In this document: one piece after another, positions 27,633-37,025 of the stretch
How positions within the stretch are numbered: the stretch's first letter is position 1
Layout of the letters: the number at the start of each line of letters is the position of its first letter
DNA from: Glycomyces tenuis DSM 44171
Lineage (GTDB): Bacteria > Actinomycetota > Actinomycetes > Mycobacteriales > Micromonosporaceae
Assembly: GCF_000427885.1 (NCBI RefSeq)
Contig: NZ_ATYW01000010.1
Location: 1-64,000, forward strand
Direction of reading: 5' to 3'
Length of the DNA stretch: 64,000 nt
The notes under the pieces: model-generated
Seen by the model: only the letters and a program-made list of their open reading frames with translations
Told to the model about the DNA's origin: nothing
Databases searched by the model: none
Position numbers and translations under genes: made by a program

Positions 27633-27769
27633 CACAGTGACCAGTTGAATAGCCAGGAATACTTGTCCTCAACCGGCCACCCACAAGCAAGAACACGCCC
27701 ACAAGACGACTTTCAACATGCACTGCAACAGAATATGGGACACCGCTCAAGCCAAATCGCAAGCTAAGA

Positions 27770-27799
27770 TTGACGACGGTGTGAACACCTCCATACGAT
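27770..27799 (+). promoter_or_regulatory. Promoter for LuxR-type regulator
   Basis: TTGACG (27770-27775), an 18-base spacer and TACGAT (27794-27799) lie about 50 bp before the regulator start. The spacer contains the small inverted repeat GGTGT-GA-ACACC (27778-27789), a possible operator. Confidence 0.5.
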
Positions 27800-27847
27800 C
27801 CCGATCTTCTCTGAGAAACGACGTCGACTTTGGAAAGTTGTTGAGGC

Positions 27848-28105
27848 ATGACTAGCGCTGATCAGGTCACCGCCAACAGGTCCGAACCACTCGCGGCGAT
27901 CACTTCCCGGCAACAGGAGATCCTGATCGGCATGGCCAAGGGACTCAGCTACCGGCAGATCGCGGCACGGATGTTCCTATCGGATCGAACCGTCGAGCGG
28001 GAGGCGGCCAGGATCGCCAAGACGCTCGGGGCGCAGAGTCAGGTGGCGGCCGGCGCACTGGCCTATGCGTACGGTCTGCTCAGCATGGAGGACTGCAGGC
28101 CCTGA
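27848..28105 (+). CDS. Stand-alone LuxR/GerE-type DNA-binding regulator
   Basis: An 85-residue protein consisting almost only of a GerE-type helix-turn-helix: ITSRQQEILIGMAKGLSYRQ, then IAARMFLSDRTVEREAARIA. The order (LT-x-RE-like start, GLSYRQIAARMFLSDRTVE recognition region) is that of the LuxR family, but there is no sensor or receiver domain. It is divergent from the phosphonate operon and is the only regulator near it, so it is a candidate pathway regulator. Small orphan LuxR proteins of this size often control actinobacterial natural-product clusters. No strong ribosome-binding site is seen (GAGG close to the ATG). Confidence 0.78.
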   Translation: MTSADQVTANRSEPLAAITSRQQEILIGMAKGLSYRQIAARMFLSDRTVEREAARIAKTLGAQSQVAAGALAYAYGLLSMEDCRP

Positions 28106-28560
28106 AGCGAACACGAATCGGCGACGCCCCAGTTCGCAACGCCGGAGCGATCACTTGGCCAAGCGACCTGACGCTCCCAAGTCTTGGTCGACCGTGGAGC
28201 GCCGGCGGAATTCGACGGCTCAGCCAATCGCGACGCCGCTCGTCATGAGTGAGATGACCGAACTCGGAAGCACCTCGGCGCCGTCGACGCTGAGTACGGA
28301 CTCGGGGTGGAAAGGCTGGCAAGCCGCCGAGATGCTCCGCTGGCTCGGGGCCGGCCCCGCCCGCCCCAAGGCCGTCTCCGCGACCTCACGGTCGTAAATG
28401 GGTCCGCCGATCCATCTATGGTCGATGCTGGAGTGGCCGCGCAGCCTGGTGGCGGCGATGCCGAACCGCCATGAGCCGCGAACATTCGGGGCCGGTGCAG
28501 CAACCGGAGCGTCCAGCCGATGGCGAGGCGGTCCACGATGAGCACGGGCGTGGTTTGGTC
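28106..28560. other. No recognisable gene
   Basis: About 450 bp between the LuxR gene and the secreted protein's terminator. I see no convincing reading frame, RNA gene or repeat here. Confidence 0.5.
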
Positions 28561-28579
28561 GAACCGAGGAGCTCGGTTC
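28561..28579 (-). terminator. Hairpin after small secreted protein gene
   Basis: An eight-base perfect stem (GAACCGAG / CTCGGTTC) with a three-base loop directly after the stop codon of the minus-strand gene at 28582. Confidence 0.5.
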
Positions 28580-28581
28580 CG

Positions 28582-29007
28582 CTAGGCGGTGATGGGATCG
28601 CTGTAGTTGTGGTAGGCGGTGGTCCCGCTCTGGGAGGCCCAGATGTGGATCCGGAACGTCTTGCCTTCGGCCACATTGCGGTTGCAGATGGTCTCACCGC
28701 TGGTGGAGGTGTCATCGAAGCACACGCCGCCGTGGTTCGCCCAGTACTGGTATCCGGAGGAAGACCACTCCAGCGTCTGCAGCTGGGCCCGCGTGCCCAG
28801 GCCGTCCCCGAAATAGTCGATGACGTTGAGGTTCTCGCCGCTGCTGCGGGTGTCGGCGAATCCTCCCGCCTGCCCGGAAGGCTTGAACCAGCTGATGCCG
28901 GTGTATGCGGCTTGCGCGGGGGTGGCGGTCAACCCCACCAGGACGAGGATCGAGGTGGCGGCGATGACGAGGCCTCGCACGGCGGTCCTGCGCAGTCGTG
29001 TCGACAT
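28582..29007 (-). CDS. Small secreted protein, function unknown
   Basis: A 141-residue protein with a clear Sec signal (basic start MSTRLRRTAVRG, hydrophobic core, cleavage near AQAAYT, residue 34). The mature part of about 108 residues is rich in Gly, Ser, Tyr and Trp (SWFKPSGQAGG, QYWANHGGVCFDD, IHIWASQSGTTAYHN) and has two cysteines that could form a disulfide. I do not recognise a family. AGGAGA precedes the ATG at 29007. It stands alone, followed by a hairpin and next to decayed transposase sequence. Confidence 0.65.
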   Translation of the reverse strand: MSTRLRRTAVRGLVIAATSILVLVGLTATPAQAAYTGISWFKPSGQAGGFADTRSSGENLNVIDYFGDGLGTRAQLQTLEWSSSGYQYWANHGGVCFDDTSTSGETICNRNVAEGKTFRIHIWASQSGTTAYHNYSDPITA

Positions 29008-29379
29008 TGGTTCTCCTGACTCGGCATGCCGCACTTGCGACTTTGAACGGGGGCACGAAGGGGACCTGCAGTATTCTACGCCGCAGAAGTGGGAGCGGTT
29101 GCACCCTGGAACGAAATTTTCCATGGATTCGCGGCGCGCCGGACTCAGTGCGTGAGGAACCGCACGCGGGCGGCGACGGTCTCGGACAGTCGCAATCGGA
29201 TTGCGATCGCCGCCGGCGCCGTCGAGATCCACCCGCAGCCGACCGAACGTGCGGTCAAGGCCCGGTTCGCTGCGGCGATGCATCTTGTGGCTGAACGCAT
29301 TGGCGTCCAGGTCGATGAATGAATCGACACCGAGAGCGAGGTGCGGGAGGAGCTCAGTGAGCTTGTTTCCTCCTGTCCG
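29008..29379. other. No recognisable gene; possible decayed coding sequence
   Basis: Upstream region of the secreted-protein gene. A reading frame continues on the minus strand from the transposase remnant (LTELLPHLALGVDSFIDLDA) but lacks a start and a recognised family. I see no strong promoter. Confidence 0.35.
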
Positions 29380-29545
29380 GGCTTCGTAGTCGTCGAGAAC
29401 CTGGACGGCTTTGGCGATCTCGGTGGCCCGGTCCGGGTACAGCGGAACAGGTCGAAGACCGACCATTTCTTGAGCTGCGCGAACGCCCGTTCGCCGGGTG
29501 TGCGTAGCCGGGTCACCGCCGATGTGCTCGACCTCGCCATCAAGC
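29380..29545 (-). pseudogene. Transposase remnant (IS5-like C-terminus), frameshifted
   Basis: The translated fragment TRLRTPGERAFAQLKKWSVF continuing to DLFRC, then in another frame YPDRATEIAKAVQVLDDYEA, is the typical C-terminal end of an IS5-type DDE transposase. One base missing at the codon after FRC breaks the frame near 29435. The N-terminal and catalytic parts are absent. It marks an old insertion. Confidence 0.6.
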
Positions 29546-29892
29546 TCTTGAACCTCGCCTTGCCCGAGCCGAGTCAATGGTCACCCTACGTTGACGAATT
29601 CGACCGGTATGGCGCCGGGCCCACGCTTCAGGCCGCGCTCTGCAACCAGATCGCTGCGCAGCTGCGTAGTCAACGGCATCATGAGCCAGTCGAGACCTTC
29701 GGTTTGACGAAGGGGTCTTCGGTCCGGGCGGCGAGTTGTTCGGTTGCACTGCTCATCGCTGCTCCAACGGAGTGAGGCGGGCCTGACGCCTCCGACGCTA
29801 TAGTCTGCCCCCGCGGTGAGAGCCGAGCCCGAATTCGGAACCGTCGTGCTCGACCGGACCTTGCGAGCCCCACAGGTTATGGAGAGCCGCTG
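29546..29892. other. No intact gene
   Basis: About 350 bp between the transposase remnant and the membrane-protein gene. Minus-strand fragments (for example MMPLTTQLRSDLVAERGLK) look coding but are broken by stops and frameshifts; they may be more decayed insertion-sequence DNA. Confidence 0.35.
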
Positions 29893-30387
29893 ATGCCCAG
29901 ACCCTCTAGGGATTCGAGTAGGCGACGGCTAGCATTGCGGCGTATGAGCGAACAGGACGATCTACCGTCGTGGTGGGGCCGTGGGCTTCCCGAGCCTCCC
30001 CCGCCGAGTCGGTCGCGGGCAGCTGCGGCGACCTCGTTGGTTTCGCTGGCGCAGCTACTGGCGGCGGTCGGCGTGTTCGCCGTCTTCTACGCCATTGGCA
30101 CCAACGCCGCCGGGGGCTCGGACGATCCCTTCGCCGGGTTCGGGTTCTTCATGTTCGCGGTGTTCGGAGCCCCGCTGGCCGCCCTCGTGGCCGGTCCGAT
30201 GACGGCGAAGATCCTGCGGCTCCCCTTGCCCGCGCTGTATCTGCTGCCGGTGGTCGTCGGCACCGTGCTCGCCCTGGTCGTATTCCTCACGCTGCTCGGC
30301 ATCATCGCGACTCTGCTCGCGGCCGTCGCCGCCCCGGCCGTCGGCGATCTGCTGATCGGTCTGGCGACCTTCGACCGCATGCGGTGA
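29893..30387 (+). CDS. Small integral membrane protein, function unknown
   Basis: Up to 164 residues with a proline-rich cytoplasmic start (DLPSWWGRGLPEPPPPSRSR) and about four hydrophobic segments (SLAQLLAAVGVFAVFYAIG, FFMFAVFGAPLAALVAGP, ALYLLPVVVGTVLALVVF, LGIIATLLAAVAAPAVGDLL). The ATG at 29893 has GGAG eight bases upstream; the in-frame ATG at 29944 (MSEQDDLPSWW) is an equally likely start. I do not recognise a family. Codon usage is normal for this genome, so it is probably real. Confidence 0.55.
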   Translation: MPRPSRDSSRRRLALRRMSEQDDLPSWWGRGLPEPPPPSRSRAAAATSLVSLAQLLAAVGVFAVFYAIGTNAAGGSDDPFAGFGFFMFAVFGAPLAALVAGPMTAKILRLPLPALYLLPVVVGTVLALVVFLTLLGIIATLLAAVAAPAVGDLLIGLATFDRMR

Positions 30388-30876
30388 GGCTCACGGATTC
30401 GAACACCCCTGGTCCTCAGGTGAATTCGCTCGGAACGAATCTCCGCTGCCATCTGACCGACGAACCAAGATTCTGCGCGCGGCCGGACCCACCACCGGAG
30501 CGCAGCCGGCGCTCTTGGTTCGAGTACAAGAATCGCCATGCAGACCTGCATGGGGTTCATACCCGACTCGAACGGGAAGGCCGGTTCCTCAAATGCGTCG
30601 GCCATCGCCGCACCGGCGTGCGGAAGCATCGCCGTCAGACGTCGATGTATCCGAATCGCAGCCATGGTGGCAACTGAAATGCCCGGCGGCCTGCATCCAC
30701 GCCACTCCGACGGCCACGAGAACCAGCACAAACCGCAAGAGGAGGCGGTACCACGTCGCCATGTGCGCCCCAGCCACCCGATGCTCACCGGTCGCCACAG
30801 CTTAGGGGTGTGACCGAGGTTCCCATATCCAGCGACACGTGGGCTTCCGGCCCTCGCTGCGATGAACGGCCGTCTC
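30388..30876. other. Mostly non-coding; one doubtful small gene
   Basis: Between two convergent genes. Apart from the possible small membrane protein listed at 30589-30765, I see no supported feature. GC content is lower than average around 30420-30560. Confidence 0.4.
30589..30765 (-). CDS. Possible small single-pass membrane protein
   Basis: A 58-residue frame (MATWYRLLLRFVLVLVAVGV start) with one good transmembrane helix and a short Cys/His-containing tail (HFSCHHGCD). The Cys-His cluster next to a copper gene set is suggestive of metal binding. The ribosome-binding site is weak, so the call is tentative. Confidence 0.3.
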   Translation of the reverse strand, partial: HMATWYRLLLRFVLVLVAVGVAWMQAAGHFSCHHGCDSDTSTSDGDASARRCGDGRRI

Positions 30877-32040
30877 TTACCGGTTCGCGTCGTGAAGTTG
30901 GGCACTCCATGCGAGGATCTCGCGGGTGGCATCGATCCCCACGGCACCGGTCGGCTCGCCGTCAGCATTCGCGAAGGCGGTCACAGCAGGCTCGCGGGAG
31001 ACGAGGCGCTCGGTGCCGTCGGGGATCGCGGTCCCGACGCCGGTGACGGTCGTGCCGTAGAGGTTCACCGAATAGCGGCTGCGCGGCCGGTACGGGCCCG
31101 GGTCGTCGCCGTCACCGAGGTCGTGCAGCAGCGAGCGGGCGACGTGGGTGCCCTGAGCTGCGGCGTCGTCCCAGTGGTCGATGCGGAACCTCCTGGCCCC
31201 CATCGGGAAGAGGGCCACACCTCCTGCGACGTACAGTCTCGTGTCGGCGGTGCTTCGCAGCCGGTCGTCGACCTCGACGCCCGGGGTGGCCCATCCCATG
31301 CCGGGCGGCGCGGGGACCGTGCCGTGCGCGGTGATCGTCAGGTCGGACTCGATGACCGTGCCGTCGTCGAGATGCACGTCGAGCACGTCCGAGCGATGGT
31401 GGAACGCCGCCACCGTCCTCCCGAACAACGCGGTGACATGGTCGCGGTGGAGGGCGGCGACGTGTTCGGCCACAACCTGGCCGAGGGTCGGCACCAGTGG
31501 GGTCTGGGACCGGGCCACGAGGGTGACCTGGTGGCCTGCCCGGTGGAGCAGGCTCGCGGTCTCGGACCCGACGAGCCCTGCGCCAAGGACGGTGATCCGC
31601 GCGGTGCCGGCTTCGAGTCGGTCGTGGACCCGGCGGCCGTCGCGCGCCGAGTGCAGGGTGACCAGCCGCCCAGTGGTGAGGGCTCGCCCGAGCCCCGGAA
31701 GGCCGTCAGGCAGTGGTCGGGGACGGCTGCCGGTGGCGATGATCGCAGCGTCGAACCGCAGCTTGTCCCCCGAGTCGAGCGAGACGTACGACCGAGCCGT
31801 GTCGAGGCCGCGGACGGTATCGAGCAGGCGATCGACTCCTTCGGCCGGCGGCAGTGCCATCTGCTCGTCGGTGAGGAGCCCGGTCATCAGCCCCTTGTTC
31901 ACCAGGGTGCGGTTGTAGGGCGGCGTGCCGTTCTCGCCGATCACCCGGACCCGGCCGTCGAAGCAGAGCCGGGTGAGGGTGCTCGCGGCGGACGACCCGG
32001 CAGCGCCGCCGCCGATGATGACGACCTCGCGTGTGCGCAT
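30877..32040 (-). CDS. FAD/NAD(P)-dependent pyridine nucleotide-disulfide-type oxidoreductase
   Basis: A 387-residue flavoprotein resembling ferredoxin or rubredoxin reductases and NirB-type modules. FAD-binding GGGAAGSSAASTL is near the N-terminus, NAD(P)-binding VLGAGLVGSETASLLHRAGH near residue 150, and the second FAD contact VAGGVALFPM near 275. There is no redox-active CxxC pair. GGAAGG precedes the ATG at 32040. It is divergent from the copper operon and shares a control region holding two CsoR-type boxes, so it is probably copper-induced; its electron acceptor is unknown. Confidence 0.82.
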   Translation of the reverse strand: MRTREVVIIGGGAAGSSAASTLTRLCFDGRVRVIGENGTPPYNRTLVNKGLMTGLLTDEQMALPPAEGVDRLLDTVRGLDTARSYVSLDSGDKLRFDAAIIATGSRPRPLPDGLPGLGRALTTGRLVTLHSARDGRRVHDRLEAGTARITVLGAGLVGSETASLLHRAGHQVTLVARSQTPLVPTLGQVVAEHVAALHRDHVTALFGRTVAAFHHRSDVLDVHLDDGTVIESDLTITAHGTVPAPPGMGWATPGVEVDDRLRSTADTRLYVAGGVALFPMGARRFRIDHWDDAAAQGTHVARSLLHDLGDGDDPGPYRPRSRYSVNLYGTTVTGVGTAIPDGTERLVSREPAVTAFANADGEPTGAVGIDATREILAWSAQLHDANR

Positions 32041-32063
32041 CGGTGTTTCCTTCCGGGGTGGCC

Positions 32064-32131
32064 TTGCATCTGATACCCCTATAGGGTATACATGTCTCCA
32101 AGAGATACCCCTGAGGGGTACCGAATTGAAG
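32064..32131. promoter_or_regulatory. Divergent copper promoters with two CsoR-type boxes
   Basis: Box 1, ATACCC-CTATA-GGGTAT (32073-32089), sits in the spacer of a plus-strand promoter TTGCAT-17-TATACA (32064-32092) that reads toward copZ. Box 2, TACCCC-TGA-GGGGTA (32106-32120), sits in the spacer of a possible minus-strand promoter TTCAAT-17-TATCTC reading toward the oxidoreductase. Such palindromes between -35 and -10 are typical CsoR operators, at which Cu(I) releases the repressor. The csoR gene itself is not in the window. Confidence 0.75.
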
Positions 32132-32140
32132 GGAATGACC

Positions 32141-32350
32141 ATGACCGCCAACGAGTTCACCGTGACGGGTATGACCTGCGGACACTGCGAGATGTCCGTT
32201 CGCCAAGAGGTCGACCGCATCGCCGGCGTGAAGCAGATCGACGTGAGCGCCGCCACCGGTCGCCTGGTCGTGACGACGAGCGAGCCGGTGGCCGACCAGG
32301 CGGTCATCGACGCCGTCGACGAGGCCGGCTACCAAGCCGTGCGGGCCTGA
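32141..32350 (+). CDS. copZ: Copper chaperone CopZ (heavy-metal-associated domain)
   Basis: A 69-residue HMA-fold protein that binds Cu(I) through MTCGHC and would pass it to the CopA ATPase encoded two genes downstream. The length and the beta-alpha-beta pattern (TVTGMTCGHCEMSVRQEVDR) are those of stand-alone CopZ. I chose the ATG at 32141, seven bases after GAAGGG, over the ATG at 32135, which is too close to that site. It is the first gene of the copper operon. Confidence 0.92.
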   Translation: MTANEFTVTGMTCGHCEMSVRQEVDRIAGVKQIDVSAATGRLVVTTSEPVADQAVIDAVDEAGYQAVRA

Positions 32351-32351
32351 C

Positions 32352-33245
32352 ATGGGCGCTTCACGACGGATCGGCCTCTACGGCGCGGGGCTCGCGGCGG
32401 TCTTCGCCGCGGCCCTCGCCGTCGGAGGCGCGGTGATCCCCGAACAGACCGTCCAAGACTGGAACCAGACGCCAGAGGAACACGACATGGAAGCAGCACC
32501 GGAGCACGGCGGGCACGCACCCGCGGCCACCGAGCCACGCGGGCTCGGGATTGAGCAGGACGGCTACCTGCTCGGCGCGGTGACCGCTCCGACCGGCACC
32601 GGCACGCCGGGTACCTTGGCGTTCACCGTCACCGACGCCGAAGGCGCGCCGGTCACCGAGTACGAGCGCTCGCATGAGAAGGACCTGCACCTGATCGTGG
32701 TGCGCACCGACGGCACCGGCTTCCAGCACGTGCACCCCCACATCGACGCCGACGGCGTCTGGTCACTGCCGTGGGAATGGGAGACGGCGGGAAGCTACCG
32801 CGTCTTCGCCGACTTCGTCCCCGCCGCCACCGGCGAGGACATGACCCTCACGCGCACCGTCGAGGTCTCCGGCGAGACCACGGCGACCGAACCGGTCGCG
32901 CCTTCACTCACCGACACGGTCGACGGTTTCGACGTCGCCCTGGAAGGAGAGCTCCACACCGGCGAGTCCTCACCGCTCACGTTGACCGTCTCGCGCGGCG
33001 GTGAGCCGGTCACCTCGCTGGAGCCGTACTTGGGCGCCTGGGGGCACCTGGTCGCGCTCCGCGAAGGCGACCTGGCCTATCTGCACGTCCATCCCGAAGG
33101 CGCTGAACCGGAACCGGGCGAGACGTCCGGGCCCGAGATCGCGTTCGCGACCACCGCGCCCACACCGGGCAGGTACCTGCTGTACCTCGACTTCCAAGTC
33201 GACGGCCAGGTCCACACCGCGCAGTTCACCGTCGAAGCCCACTGA
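32352..33245 (+). CDS. Exported copper-associated protein
   Basis: A 297-residue protein with an N-terminal signal or anchor helix ([20 protein letters not shown]) and His/Met-rich patches ([34 protein letters not shown]) suited to binding copper outside the membrane. Two similar beta-sandwich halves (about 50-170 and 180-297) recall YtkA-like domains. Proteins of this kind often sit between copZ and copA in actinobacteria. It starts two bases after the copZ stop and lies 17 bp before copA. Its exact role is unknown. Confidence 0.75.
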   Translation: MGASRRIGLYGAGLAAVFAAALAVGGAVIPEQTVQDWNQTPEEHDMEAAPEHGGHAPAATEPRGLGIEQDGYLLGAVTAPTGTGTPGTLAFTVTDAEGAPVTEYERSHEKDLHLIVVRTDGTGFQHVHPHIDADGVWSLPWEWETAGSYRVFADFVPAATGEDMTLTRTVEVSGETTATEPVAPSLTDTVDGFDVALEGELHTGESSPLTLTVSRGGEPVTSLEPYLGAWGHLVALREGDLAYLHVHPEGAEPEPGETSGPEIAFATTAPTPGRYLLYLDFQVDGQVHTAQFTVEAH

Positions 33246-33262
33246 TCCACGAAGGAGTCCCC

Positions 33263-35599
33263 ATGGCCACCTCACCGGCCGAACCAGGCATCCACCTTCC
33301 GACCGCCGAAGGCGCCGTCATCGAGCTGGAGATCGGCGGCATGACCTGCGCCTCGTGCGCCATGCGCATCGAGAAGAAGCTGAACAAGCTCGACGGGGTC
33401 AGCGCGAGCGTCAACTACGCCACCGAGAAGGCCAAGGTCTCGGCCCCCGCCGGGACCGACACGTCCGAGCTCATCGCCGTGGTCGAGCAGACCGGCTACA
33501 CCGCGGCCGTCCCGCGCGCCGCCGAGCCCGAGACCGCCGAGACCGGCGAGGCCGAGCGGCCCGATCCCGCCCTGACCGGCCTGCGCGACCGGCTGATCGG
33601 CGCGGTCGTGCTGTCGGTGCCGGTCATCGCGATGGCGATGGCACCGGTCCTGCAGTTCGACTACTGGCAGTGGGCGTCGCTGGCGCTGGCCTCGCCGGTG
33701 ATCTTGTGGGCGGCCTGGCCGTTCCACAAGGCCGCGTGGGCGAATCTGCGCCACGGCGCGGCCACGATGGACACACTGGTGTCGGTCGGCGCCTTGTCCG
33801 CATTCCTGTGGTCGCTCTACGCGCTGTTCCTCGGCACCGCCGGGGTACCTGGCATGACGCACCCGTTCGAGCTGACCGTGGCCCCTTCCGACGGGACGGC
33901 GAACATCTACCTCGAGGTCGCCGCCGGGGTGACGATGTTCGTCCTGGCCGGACGCTACTTCGAGAAGCGCTCGAAGCGGCGGGCGGGTGCGGCGCTGCGA
34001 GCGCTGCTCCAGATGGGCGCCAAGGACGTCGCCGTCATCAGAGATGGCGTCGAGACGCGCGTACCGGTCGCAGAGCTGGCCGTGGGCGAGGAGTTCGTGG
34101 TGCGCCCCGGCGAGAAGATCGCCACCGACGGCGTCATCACCTCGGGCACCTCAGCGATCGACGCCTCGATGCTGACCGGTGAATCGGTTCCCGTCGAGGT
34201 CGCCGAGGGCGACGAGGTCACCGGCGCCACCGTCAACGCCGGTGGCCGCCTGGTCGTGCGCGCCACTCGCGTCGGCGCCGACACGCAGCTGGCACAGATG
34301 GCGAGGCTCGTCGAGGACGCCCAGTCCGGCAAGGCCGAGGTCCAGCGCCTGGCCGACAGGGTCTCGGGGATCTTCGTGCCGATCGTCATCGCGATCGCCG
34401 TCGGCACGCTCGGGTTCTGGCTCGGCGCGGGGTTCGGCGCCACCGCCGCGTTCACCGTCGCCGTCGCGGTGCTCATCATCGCCTGCCCGTGCGCCCTGGG
34501 CCTGGCCACCCCGACCGCGCTGCTGGTCGGCACCGGTCGGGGCGCGCAGCTGGGCGTCCTCATCAAGGGCCCCGAGATCCTGGAGTCGACCCGCAAGGTC
34601 GACACGATCGTGCTGGACAAGACCGGCACTGTCACCACCGGGAAGATGACCCTGACCGAGGTCGTAGCAGGTGAGGGCGCTGACCGCGCCGAGCTGCTGC
34701 GCCTGGCCGGTGCCTTGGAGAACGCTTCGGAGCATCCGATCGCCCAGGCGATCGCCAAGGGCGCCACCGAAGAGGTCGGCGAACTGCCGACGCCCGAGGA
34801 CTTCGCCAATGTCGAAGGCAAAGGCGTCCAAGGCGTCGTCGACGGGCACTTCGTGGTCGTCGGCCGCGGGTCGCTGCTCGCCGACTGGTCCCAAGAGCTG
34901 GGCCTGGATCTGGCCGAGGCGAAGGCGAAGGCCGAACGCGAGGGCAAGACCGCCGTCGCAGTCGGCTGGGACGGCAAGGCGCGCGGCGTCCTGGTCGTGG
35001 CCGACACCGTCAAGCCCACCAGTCGCGAGGCGATCGGCCAGTTCAAGGCGCTCGGCTTGACCCCGGTGTTGCTGACCGGCGACAACAAGACCGTGGCCGA
35101 GCAGATCGCGACCGAGGTCGGCATCGACCGGGTCATCGCCGAGGTCCTGCCGAAGGACAAGGCCGACATCGTCGAACGGCTCCAGGCCGAGGGCAAGGTG
35201 GTGGCCATGGTCGGCGACGGCGTCAACGACGCCGCGGCCCTGGCGAGGGCCGATCTCGGCCTGGCGATGGGCACCGGCACGGACGTGGCGATCGAGGCCG
35301 CCGACATCACGCTGGTGCGCGGTGACCTGCGGGCCGCCGCCGACGCGATCCGGCTGTCGCGCCGGACACTGGGCACGATCAAGACGAACCTGTTCTGGGC
35401 CTTCGCCTACAACACCGCCGCGATCCCGCTGGCCGCGCTCGGCCTGCTCAACCCGATGCTCGCCGGAGCCGCCATGGTGTTCTCCAGCGTCTTCGTGGTC
35501 GGCAACAGCCTCCGCCTGCGGACCTTCAAGTCCAAAGCGCACTCAGGACTCGAGCGCTCCGCATCATTGTCGGAAACGCGCGCCGACCACTACGTGTAA
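33263..35599 (+). CDS. copA: P1B-type Cu(I)-exporting ATPase
   Basis: A 778-residue copper pump. The N-terminal HMA domain has GMTCASC near residue 28. Membrane signature CPC is C408-P-C410 in [13 protein letters not shown], the phosphorylated aspartate is D452 in [10 protein letters not shown], the actuator TGES and hinge [11 protein letters not shown] are present, and the nucleotide-binding His-Pro is in [10 protein letters not shown]-terminal [13 protein letters not shown] is typical of Cu(I) pumps. AAGGAG precedes the ATG at 33263. It exports Cu(I) from the cytoplasm, fed by CopZ, and is the third gene of the copper operon. Confidence 0.95.
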   Translation: MATSPAEPGIHLPTAEGAVIELEIGGMTCASCAMRIEKKLNKLDGVSASVNYATEKAKVSAPAGTDTSELIAVVEQTGYTAAVPRAAEPETAETGEAERPDPALTGLRDRLIGAVVLSVPVIAMAMAPVLQFDYWQWASLALASPVILWAAWPFHKAAWANLRHGAATMDTLVSVGALSAFLWSLYALFLGTAGVPGMTHPFELTVAPSDGTANIYLEVAAGVTMFVLAGRYFEKRSKRRAGAALRALLQMGAKDVAVIRDGVETRVPVAELAVGEEFVVRPGEKIATDGVITSGTSAIDASMLTGESVPVEVAEGDEVTGATVNAGGRLVVRATRVGADTQLAQMARLVEDAQSGKAEVQRLADRVSGIFVPIVIAIAVGTLGFWLGAGFGATAAFTVAVAVLIIACPCALGLATPTALLVGTGRGAQLGVLIKGPEILESTRKVDTIVLDKTGTVTTGKMTLTEVVAGEGADRAELLRLAGALENASEHPIAQAIAKGATEEVGELPTPEDFANVEGKGVQGVVDGHFVVVGRGSLLADWSQELGLDLAEAKAKAEREGKTAVAVGWDGKARGVLVVADTVKPTSREAIGQFKALGLTPVLLTGDNKTVAEQIATEVGIDRVIAEVLPKDKADIVERLQAEGKVVAMVGDGVNDAAALARADLGLAMGTGTDVAIEAADITLVRGDLRAAADAIRLSRRTLGTIKTNLFWAFAYNTAAIPLAALGLLNPMLAGAAMVFSSVFVVGNSLRLRTFKSKAHSGLERSASLSETRADHYV

Positions 35600-35626
35600 T
35601 CGATCCGATTGAAAGGAAGACCGTTC

Positions 35627-35893
35627 ATGACAACGCACGACCACCACGGACACCGGCACACCGAGGAATCCGGCCGCTGCCGCGGCCATGGAGCATCCGA
35701 GGAGCAGCTCGCCGGGGCGGGCGCCGAAGAGGTCGCCGAGTGCCCCGTCATGCCCGGCAGCACCGTTGTCAAGGCCGACGCCGAGGCGCAGGGTCTGTTC
35801 CGCGACTACGCGGGCGCCAGGTACTGGCTGTGCTGCGACTCGTGCGGCCCGCTGTTCGACGCCGACCCGGCCAAGTACGCGGCCGCGGCATAA
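35627..35893 (+). CDS. YHS-domain metal-binding protein
   Basis: An 88-residue protein with a His-rich start (THDHHGHRHTEESGRCRGHG) followed by a YHS domain: ECPVMPGSTVVKADA, YAGARYWLCCDSC, and the closing FDADPAKYA. YHS proteins bind metals and commonly accompany copper ATPases, where they may trap copper in the cytoplasm. The ATG at 35627 follows GAAAGGAAG, 27 bp after the copA stop, so it ends the copper operon. Confidence 0.85.
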   Translation: MTTHDHHGHRHTEESGRCRGHGASEEQLAGAGAEEVAECPVMPGSTVVKADAEAQGLFRDYAGARYWLCCDSCGPLFDADPAKYAAAA

Positions 35894-35974
35894 GCGAGCG
35901 ACCAGGGCCTGCGGCACGTCGAGGACGTGCCGCGGACCTGTGTCGTGGCCGGTACATGGGCCGCAGGCTGAACG

Positions 35975-36290
35975 ACAGGACGTCCGGGCCTCGTCGGCGG
36001 CGGCGTGGACCAGGCTGTACAGCGCGGTGGCCATCTACAACAGGGGCAGGTCGGTGCGGAACGCCCCATCTTCCCCGCCTCGGGCGATCAGCTGCTCGAC
36101 CCGTTGCAGGATCGGGTCATGTCGTTGCCGCAGCCACTGTGGATCTAGATCACCGACCACGTTGTTCCGCAGACTGCGGTTCCGTTCCATCAGGTACCAC
36201 TGCTCGCGCAGGAGCCGGTCGAGCGCTTCGTCGGCGGGACTGCGGTCTCGGCGGAGGCCCATGCGGCCTCGGTCTCCTCGAAGGCGCGTC
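35975..36290 (-). pseudogene. Decayed TetR-family regulator (C-terminal part)
   Basis: A TetR ligand-domain fragment is readable on the minus strand (ADEALDRLLREQWYLMERNR, later ARGGEDGAFRTDLPLL). At 36035-36037 a TAG replaces the expected TGG codon, and the frame then continues as MATALYSLVHAAADEA before losing similarity. Upstream, a frameshift near 36240 separates it from another fragment (FEETEAAWASAETAV). The DNA-binding domain is not found. It is a dead gene. Confidence 0.6.
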
Positions 36291-36384
36291 CCCCGAGGAA
36301 ACCCGGACGAATCGCTACTGCGGCGGCGCGGGCGAATGATCGGCATGCGACGACGCTATGCGCCGACCGTGCTGACCACAATGC

Positions 36385-37025
36385 GATATGAGGCCATTTC
36401 GCGTCGCATTGAGGACATAGGGTGGATCCATGGTCGAGGCCGTCGTGGGCGCCGTCCCGCCCGGGCATTGTGCCTGCCCGCAGGAGTCGTCCACCGCACC
36501 GGCGCGACCAGCGACGCGGCGCTGTGCAGTCTCTACCTCGAGCCGGACCGATGCGGCCTGGACTGATCGAGCTGAAGCCAGTCGGCGTCAACGGACTGCT
36601 GTCCCACTTGATCAGCCACCTCAACCGTGATGACCTCGCCGACGCGGCGCGGCTGCGCACTGAGGCGGTCGTGCTTGACCTGCTGCAGCCGTTGCCGACC
36701 ATGCCCATCGATGTGCCGCGTCCGGTCGACGAACGCGCATGCTCCGTGGCCGATGTGCTCCTGGCCGATCCGGCGGACCAACGGAGCCTCGACGCCCACG
36801 CGCGATCCGTCGGCGCAAGCCGCCGCACCCCGACCCGGCTGTTCGTCGGCGACACGGGCATGAGTTTCGATCACTGGCGCACCCATGTGCGGCTCCGAGC
36901 CGGCCTGGCACTGCTCGCCGAAGGCCGGCCCGTATCCCGTGTCGCGCGCCGTGGGGCACGCGACGCCGAGCGCGTTCCTCGCGACGTTCCGCCGAACCGC
37001 CGGCACCACGTCATGTGGAGCGTCG
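36385..37025 (+). pseudogene. Decayed AraC-family regulator
   Basis: An AraC-type protein can be read only by changing frame twice. The cupin-like end LPAGVVHRTGATSDAALCSL, then YLEPDRC, is followed in the next frame by IELKPVGVNGLLSHLISHL. The helix-turn-helix region RSLDAHARSVGASRRTPTRL and HWRTHVRLRAGLALLAEGRP then shifts again to RAVGHATPSAFLATFRRTAG. Frameshifts fall near 36555 and 36950. The protein cannot be made as one chain. Confidence 0.65.

Larger units (their letters stand above)
27193..27847. other. Control region between phosphonate operon and LuxR gene
   Basis: About 650 bp with no credible gene. It is markedly more AT-rich than its surroundings between 27600 and 27850. It holds a tandem operator-like pair (27317-27351), a perfect inverted repeat (27615-27632) and a promoter reading toward the LuxR gene (27770-27799), listed separately. 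Reading frames here show no homology pattern and poor codon bias. Confidence 0.6.

Noticed and set aside
27279..27767. 162-codon plus-strand frame in the phosphonate control region
   Set aside because: Ser/Pro/Arg-rich, no family pattern, and it runs through the tandem operator-like repeats and the AT-rich palindrome.
29008..29577. Extended N-terminus of the small secreted protein (to 29577)
   Set aside because: The extension includes transposase remnant sequence and would bury the signal peptide; the ATG at 29007 has AGGAGA upstream.
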